In this document: in pieces, positions 13,186 to 17,301 of the stretch
Layout: the number at the start of each line of letters is the position of its first letter
Numbering within the stretch: the stretch's first letter is position 1
Assembly: GCA_031385325.1 (NCBI GenBank)
Contig: JANNBJ010000144.1
Location: 1-17,301 of the forward strand
DNA from: SYFY01 sp031385325
Lineage (GTDB): Bacteria; Pseudomonadota; Gammaproteobacteria; Pseudomonadales; Azotimanducaceae
DNA: 17,301 nt
Direction of reading: 5' to 3'
Program-made: the position numbers and the translations under genes
The notes under the pieces: model-generated
What the model was told of the DNA's origin: nothing
Databases searched by the model: none
The model's input: the letters and a program-made list of their open reading frames with translations, nothing else

Positions 13186-14877
13186 TCAGCCGCGCTGGAA
13201 CTCGCGAATGACCTGGCCAGGACGCTGACCGGTGTGGTAGCCATTTTCCACCACCACACGACCACCGACGATCGTCGCCGCATAACCACGGCTCTTGACG
13301 ATGAAACGGCCACCGTTGTGCGGGAAGTCATGCACAAACTCAGGCTGCATGGTTTCCAGGTTGTCGTAGTCGATAACGTTCAGATCGGCATGCCAGCCCA
13401 CCTTGATCTCGCCACGCTGCTTGAGTCCAAGCACCTTTGCTGACTTGCCAGTGATGCGATGCACGGCTTCCGGCAGCGTATAGACACCACGCTTGCGGGT
13501 GAGATCGCTGAGCAGGAACGTTGGCGAATCCGCATCGATCAGAATGCCCACATGCGCGCCGGTATCGGCCAGCATGGGGATGCAGTGATCCATGTTCATG
13601 AACCGCCACTGGTTTTCCAGATTGCCGCCAAAGGCCCAGAGGTTGAACAGTTGCCGGCCTTCGGATTCGAGCAGGCGTTCCACGTAAATATCGACCACAT
13701 CGCGGCCAGATTCTTCGGCCAGCTGCGCCAGGCTCTTCTTGCCATCGAGATCGTAGTCCGGCAGAGCACCGTCTCCGAGCGGATGCAACATGGCGGGTGG
13801 CACCTTGATGCCCGACTCCTTGCCTTCTGAAATCAGGATCGCACGCTTTGCTGGATCGCGCAGTTCCGCCACACGATCGGCAATCGTCGGCAGTCGCATC
13901 AGTGCTTTCCATGAGGGAGTGTTGAACGGGGAGGCCTTGGCGAGCCCGAACAACGCTCCACTGGGCCTTGTGTGACAGATGCTCGTAATGCGCCGACCAG
14001 CCGCATTGTTGCGGTCGAGGAACGCCTGCATGTTGTTGACCCCGCCGTCCTTGCTGTTGCCAGCACCGGCCGAGAAGATCACCTGACAACCGGCTTCTGC
14101 GCCTTGTTCAAACATGCGCAGTTCGGTATCAAATCGCTTGGAGAAGTCCGGCGCAGCCTGGAACAGGCCACCGGCACCACCGCCCTGCACAACGGCACGC
14201 TGAATGGCCAGCGTCTCGTTGAGATCGGCAAATGTCCCGGGGGTCAGCCGACCGTCCGGTACCTTGTGACCGAGAAACCGCGAGGTGGAGAAACCGACCG
14301 CGCCTTCTGCAACAGATTCACGCACCAGCCGTACAATCTTCTCAAGCTCTTCCGGCGTGGCCTGCGCATCTTCATCCATGGATCTCTCGCCCATGGCTTC
14401 ATAACGAATCGAGGAGTGACCCACCAGGCCCACCACATTGAGGGCAGGACGCAGCGACTGCAGTGCATCGAGGTAACCGCCATAACTGGTCCAGTTCCAC
14501 GGCAGTCCATCCATGATGGCGTCGGCAGCAATGTCTTCCACCGCTTCCATCAACTTGGCCAGATTCTCACGGTTGTGAACGGCAACGGGCGCGAAGGTGA
14601 CGCCGCAATTGCCGATCAACGCGGTCGTGACGCCGTGATAGGAACTGGAGCGCATCTGCGGATCCCAGCCGATCTGAGCGTCCATGTGGGTGTGCAGATC
14701 CACAAAGCCCGGAGTGACCAGCTTGCCGGTTGCGTCAATGGTCCGGGCTGCACTGACACCGGTCAGGTCGCCTACACGTGTGATTCGGCCTGCGTCCACC
14801 GCAAGGTCAGTGCGCGTGCCTGCCGAGCCGCTGCCATCAATGACAGTGCCGCCAGAAATGATCAGTTCATGAGCCAC
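13186..14877 (-). CDS. D-aminoacylase-like amidohydrolase
   Basis: From the GTG at 14877 the product is 563 residues. It opens with the amidohydrolase metal-dependent domain: an N-terminal beta segment (LIISGGTVIDGSG), then TPGFVDLHTHMD with His62 and His64 as metal ligands, and GNCG with Cys91 as the bridging cysteine of N-acyl-D-amino-acid deacylases. The C-terminus (GWHADLNVIDYDNL, GGRVVVENG) rebuilds the composite beta domain. The later zinc-ligand motifs THIRSE and SHHK of characterised D-aminoacylases are not seen; GLFQAAPD and VIFSAGAG stand there instead, so the substrate may differ. GGGGAG lies 8 bases before the GTG; the frame open to 15135 is untranslated extension. It is divergent from the acyl-CoA carboxylase gene. 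Confidence 0.85.
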   Translation of the reverse strand: MAHELIISGGTVIDGSGSAGTRTDLAVDAGRITRVGDLTGVSAARTIDATGKLVTPGFVDLHTHMDAQIGWDPQMRSSSYHGVTTALIGNCGVTFAPVAVHNRENLAKLMEAVEDIAADAIMDGLPWNWTSYGGYLDALQSLRPALNVVGLVGHSSIRYEAMGERSMDEDAQATPEELEKIVRLVRESVAEGAVGFSTSRFLGHKVPDGRLTPGTFADLNETLAIQRAVVQGGGAGGLFQAAPDFSKRFDTELRMFEQGAEAGCQVIFSAGAGNSKDGGVNNMQAFLDRNNAAGRRITSICHTRPSGALFGLAKASPFNTPSWKALMRLPTIADRVAELRDPAKRAILISEGKESGIKVPPAMLHPLGDGALPDYDLDGKKSLAQLAEESGRDVVDIYVERLLESEGRQLFNLWAFGGNLENQWRFMNMDHCIPMLADTGAHVGILIDADSPTFLLSDLTRKRGVYTLPEAVHRITGKSAKVLGLKQRGEIKVGWHADLNVIDYDNLETMQPEFVHDFPHNGGRFIVKSRGYAATIVGGRVVVENGYHTGQRPGQVIREFQRG

Positions 14878-15203
14878 GATTTGTCTCCCCTGTTGGATTC
14901 GACCACAACCACTGTCGATGAGCAGGCTGCGGATGGACTGGATGTTGATAGGATAAAGGTCGCGTCTCAAACATAACACGTCGCCTTGTGCTCTGAAGTA
15001 TCGCAAGTGTGAGCAGTCCTGGCTATGTGCAGTCCCTCCAGACTTGTCCCATTTCCATGTTATTGCCGAACAGCGACATTCGCGGTTCGAATGTCGGTCG
15101 ACCGACGACGCCGGACACCTGCCACTGCGGTTCACTCACACCCTTACAGCCTGTACTCTCCCCGGCTTCGTCTTGTCGCGACCTGCGAACATCGGGAGAA
15201 GCC
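14878..15203. promoter_or_regulatory. Divergent promoter region with palindromes
   Basis: About 325 bp separate the divergent deacylase-like and carboxylase genes. No gene is supported here. CGACATTCG (15074-15082) and CGAATGTCG (15088-15096) form a 9-bp hairpin with a 5-base loop. It is joined to a perfect 14-bp palindrome, GTCGGTCGACCGAC (15093-15106). These may be binding sites for a shared regulator. Confidence 0.5.
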
Positions 15204-17301
15204 TTGAGCATCGAGTCGATACTGATCGCCAATCGCGGCGAAATTGCCATCCGCATCGCGCGCGCCGCCGCCGACCTCGGCATTCGGACGGTCGCCGTTT
15301 ATTCGGAGGACGACGCAACCAGTCTGCACACAAAAATCGCCGATGCGGCCCATGGCTTGCCGGGCAAAGGTGCCCGCGCGTACCTCGACATCGACGCTAT
15401 CATCAACGCTGCGCAGACCAATGAGTGTGACGCCATCCATCCGGGTTACGGGTTTCTTTCTGAACGCACCGAACTGGCGTCCCGCTGCCTGGCGGCCGAC
15501 ATCACCTTCATTGGTCCCAGTGCGGAACTGCTCAGACTTTTTGGCGACAAGACACAGGCACGTACTGCGGCGATCAAGGCTGGTGTGCCCGTCCTGAAAG
15601 GTTTGGACCACAGCGTCACGTTACAGGAGTGTTTCGCCTTCTTTGACTCGTTGGGCCAAGGCTACGCCATGATCATCAAGGCGATCGCCGGTGGCGGCGG
15701 ACGTGGCACGAGAATCGTTCAGCAACGCGAAGAGGTGGAAGGCGCCTACGAGCGCTGTCGTTCGGAAGCACTGGCCGCCTTTGGCGTCGCCGAGGTGTTT
15801 GTCGAGGAGTTCATCGGTCGTGCCCGCCACATCGAAGTGCAGATCCTTGGCGACCTGCAAGGTGGCATCGCACACCTGGGCGAGCGCGAGTGCAGCGTCC
15901 AGCGTCGGTTTCAAAAGGTCGTGGAGATCGCACCGGCACCGGGCCTCGACAACACTCTGCGCAAACGCATCATCGAAACAGCCGTTCAGTTCGCCAAGGC
16001 AACGGGATACACGAATCTCGGAACCTTTGAGTTCCTGGTAGACACCAACGCGAAGCAGCGGTTTGTTTTCATCGAAGCCAATGCCCGGCTACAGGTTGAA
16101 CACACCGTCACCGAAGCGGTCACCGGTGTGGACCTGGTGCAAACCCAGATCCGGCTTGCCGAGGGCCTCACCCTTCATCAGCTCGGTCTCGGCGATCCGG
16201 CAGCTGCTCGCCCACGCGGTTTTGCCATTCAGGCCAGGGTCAACATGGAGACCATCGAAGCCGACGGATCGGTTCGTCCCAACGGAGGTACATTGACCGC
16301 CTACGAAGCACCGAGTGGACCCGGTGTTCGTACCGACGGTTTCGGTTATACCGGGTATCGCACCAGCAGCGCCTTCGACTCGTTGTTGGCCAAGGTGATC
16401 TGCTTCGCCTCCGGCAAGGATCCTGCTGCCGCTGTGGCGCGTTCGTTGCGTGCGCTCTCCGAGTTCCGACTGGAGGGCGTGACGACCAACATCCCTTTCC
16501 TGCGCCAGATACTCTCCCATCCGGATTTCGTCGCAGGCAAGGTGCATACCCGCTGGGTTGAGGAGCACATCAAGACACTGACCATGCCTGACGACACCAC
16601 TCGTTCGCGCTTCCTCCCTGCCATCCAACCCAAAGGCAATACACGCGGTGAAGCTGCTTCCGGGTTTGCCGGTGCACGAGTCAATACCCGTGATCCACTC
16701 GCCCTGTTCGATCATGATGCTCGCATCAAGGCGGAACGAACAACAGCAGACCAGGAAGCACTGGCGGATGAAGGCATCGAAGGCCTCGGTCCAGTGGGCT
16801 CAACCGGTGTGGGTGCGCCCATTCAGGGCACCATCATTGCCATCGATGTGAAGGTTGATGACACCGTTCGACGGGGTCAGCAGGTTGCAGTCGTCGAAGC
16901 CATGAAGATGGAGCACATCATCATCGCCGATCGTGACGGCATCGTTCGCGCCGTTACCATGACGGTGGGTGATGTGGTACGCGAAAACTATCCGATCATC
17001 TTCATCGAAGCTGCCGAAGTCATTGGTGACGCCATTGCTCAGGTGACCGCTGTCGACCCGGACTACATCCGCCCCGACCTGCAGGAAAACATCGATCGCC
17101 ACGCGTTCACTCTGGATGTAAATCGTCCAGAAGCGGTGCTCAAACGACATGGACTGGGCTATCGCATGATTCGTGAGAGCATCGGACAGTTGATGGACGA
17201 TGGCACCTTCAAGGAATACTGGCCGTTGATCGTGGCGCGACAGCATCGCAGGTTCGACATGGAAACCCTGCGCCGCAACACTCCCGCGGACGGCGTGGTC
17301 G
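15204..17301 (+). CDS. Single-chain biotin-dependent acyl-CoA carboxylase (3' partial)
   Basis: The 699 complete codons in the window encode a biotin carboxylase domain (about 1-455) with ILIANRGEIAIRIARAA at the start, HPGYGFLSE, the ATP-grasp glycine loop AGGGGRGT and the active-site EANARLQVEHTVTE. A linker and a biotinyl domain follow, with VVEAMKMEH, where Lys568 carries biotin. The open frame then continues (PDYIRPDLQE...GYRMIRESI), as in enzymes with a fused carboxyltransferase, and is cut by the window end. It carboxylates an acyl-CoA using ATP and bicarbonate. The start is TTG at 15204, supported by GGGAG 5 bases upstream and by the conserved N-terminus beginning two residues later; no ATG is nearby. 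The acyl substrate is unknown. Confidence 0.92.
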   Translation, partial: MSIESILIANRGEIAIRIARAAADLGIRTVAVYSEDDATSLHTKIADAAHGLPGKGARAYLDIDAIINAAQTNECDAIHPGYGFLSERTELASRCLAADITFIGPSAELLRLFGDKTQARTAAIKAGVPVLKGLDHSVTLQECFAFFDSLGQGYAMIIKAIAGGGGRGTRIVQQREEVEGAYERCRSEALAAFGVAEVFVEEFIGRARHIEVQILGDLQGGIAHLGERECSVQRRFQKVVEIAPAPGLDNTLRKRIIETAVQFAKATGYTNLGTFEFLVDTNAKQRFVFIEANARLQVEHTVTEAVTGVDLVQTQIRLAEGLTLHQLGLGDPAAARPRGFAIQARVNMETIEADGSVRPNGGTLTAYEAPSGPGVRTDGFGYTGYRTSSAFDSLLAKVICFASGKDPAAAVARSLRALSEFRLEGVTTNIPFLRQILSHPDFVAGKVHTRWVEEHIKTLTMPDDTTRSRFLPAIQPKGNTRGEAASGFAGARVNTRDPLALFDHDARIKAERTTADQEALADEGIEGLGPVGSTGVGAPIQGTIIAIDVKVDDTVRRGQQVAVVEAMKMEHIIIADRDGIVRAVTMTVGDVVRENYPIIFIEAAEVIGDAIAQVTAVDPDYIRPDLQENIDRHAFTLDVNRPEAVLKRHGLGYRMIRESIGQLMDDGTFKEYWPLIVARQHRRFDMETLRRNTPADGVV

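Noticed and set aside
13972..14976. 334-codon plus-strand ORF
   Set aside because: It lies antisense to the deacylase-like gene, lacks a ribosome site and reads as low-quality protein; it is a shadow of GC-rich codon usage.

Overview
The window is moderately GC-rich bacterial DNA with tightly packed genes. A Tat-exported HiPIP, a cbpA-cbpM chaperone pair, a TauD-family dioxygenase and several CoA-ester and short-chain-dehydrogenase genes point to a gammaproteobacterium, probably a free-living heterotroph. This taxonomic call is an inference from gene content. No rRNA, tRNA or CRISPR array was seen.

Layout. Bases 1-359 hold two small abutting mobile-element-like units, each bounded by inverted repeats; they cut an amidohydrolase gene after about 59 codons (339-536, minus). 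Across a spacer with a 12-bp triple repeat, a TauD/TfdA-type dioxygenase (716-1804) is followed by an anchored extracytoplasmic protein of unknown function (1817-2521). Converging on these, an acyl-CoA dehydrogenase and a hot-dog/MaoC-like protein form a minus-strand operon (4629 to 2523), probably acting on a CoA thioester. Two small secreted proteins follow on the plus strand (4996-5867), one periplasmic and one a lipoprotein.

The middle (5890-9299) is the most distinctive part. A leftward set encodes a HiPIP, an SDR oxidoreductase, a 75-residue membrane protein, two overlapping tiny membrane proteins (59 and 31 residues) and a PPOX-type flavin-barrel protein. It is divergent from a MerR-family regulator. 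The divergent spacer carries two related 17-bp boxes, each made of two GTTCA-type half-sites exactly 11 bp apart, in mirrored orientation. This resembles operator architecture of LitR/CarH-type MerR proteins, and suggests the regulator controls itself and the redox-membrane module. That link is inferred.

Next come cbpA-cbpM (9377-10719), ending in a 12-bp hairpin that includes the cbpM stop codon. A gene-free stretch with three more strong inverted repeats follows (to 10939). The right part has three minus-strand catabolic genes (SDR, aldo/keto reductase, D-aminoacylase-like amidohydrolase). Divergent from these is a single-chain biotin-dependent acyl-CoA carboxylase (15204 to the window edge, cut in its carboxyltransferase part). 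Together with the left-hand genes this suggests an organism that degrades varied carboxylic or amide substrates through CoA esters; no single pathway can be assigned from the sequence.
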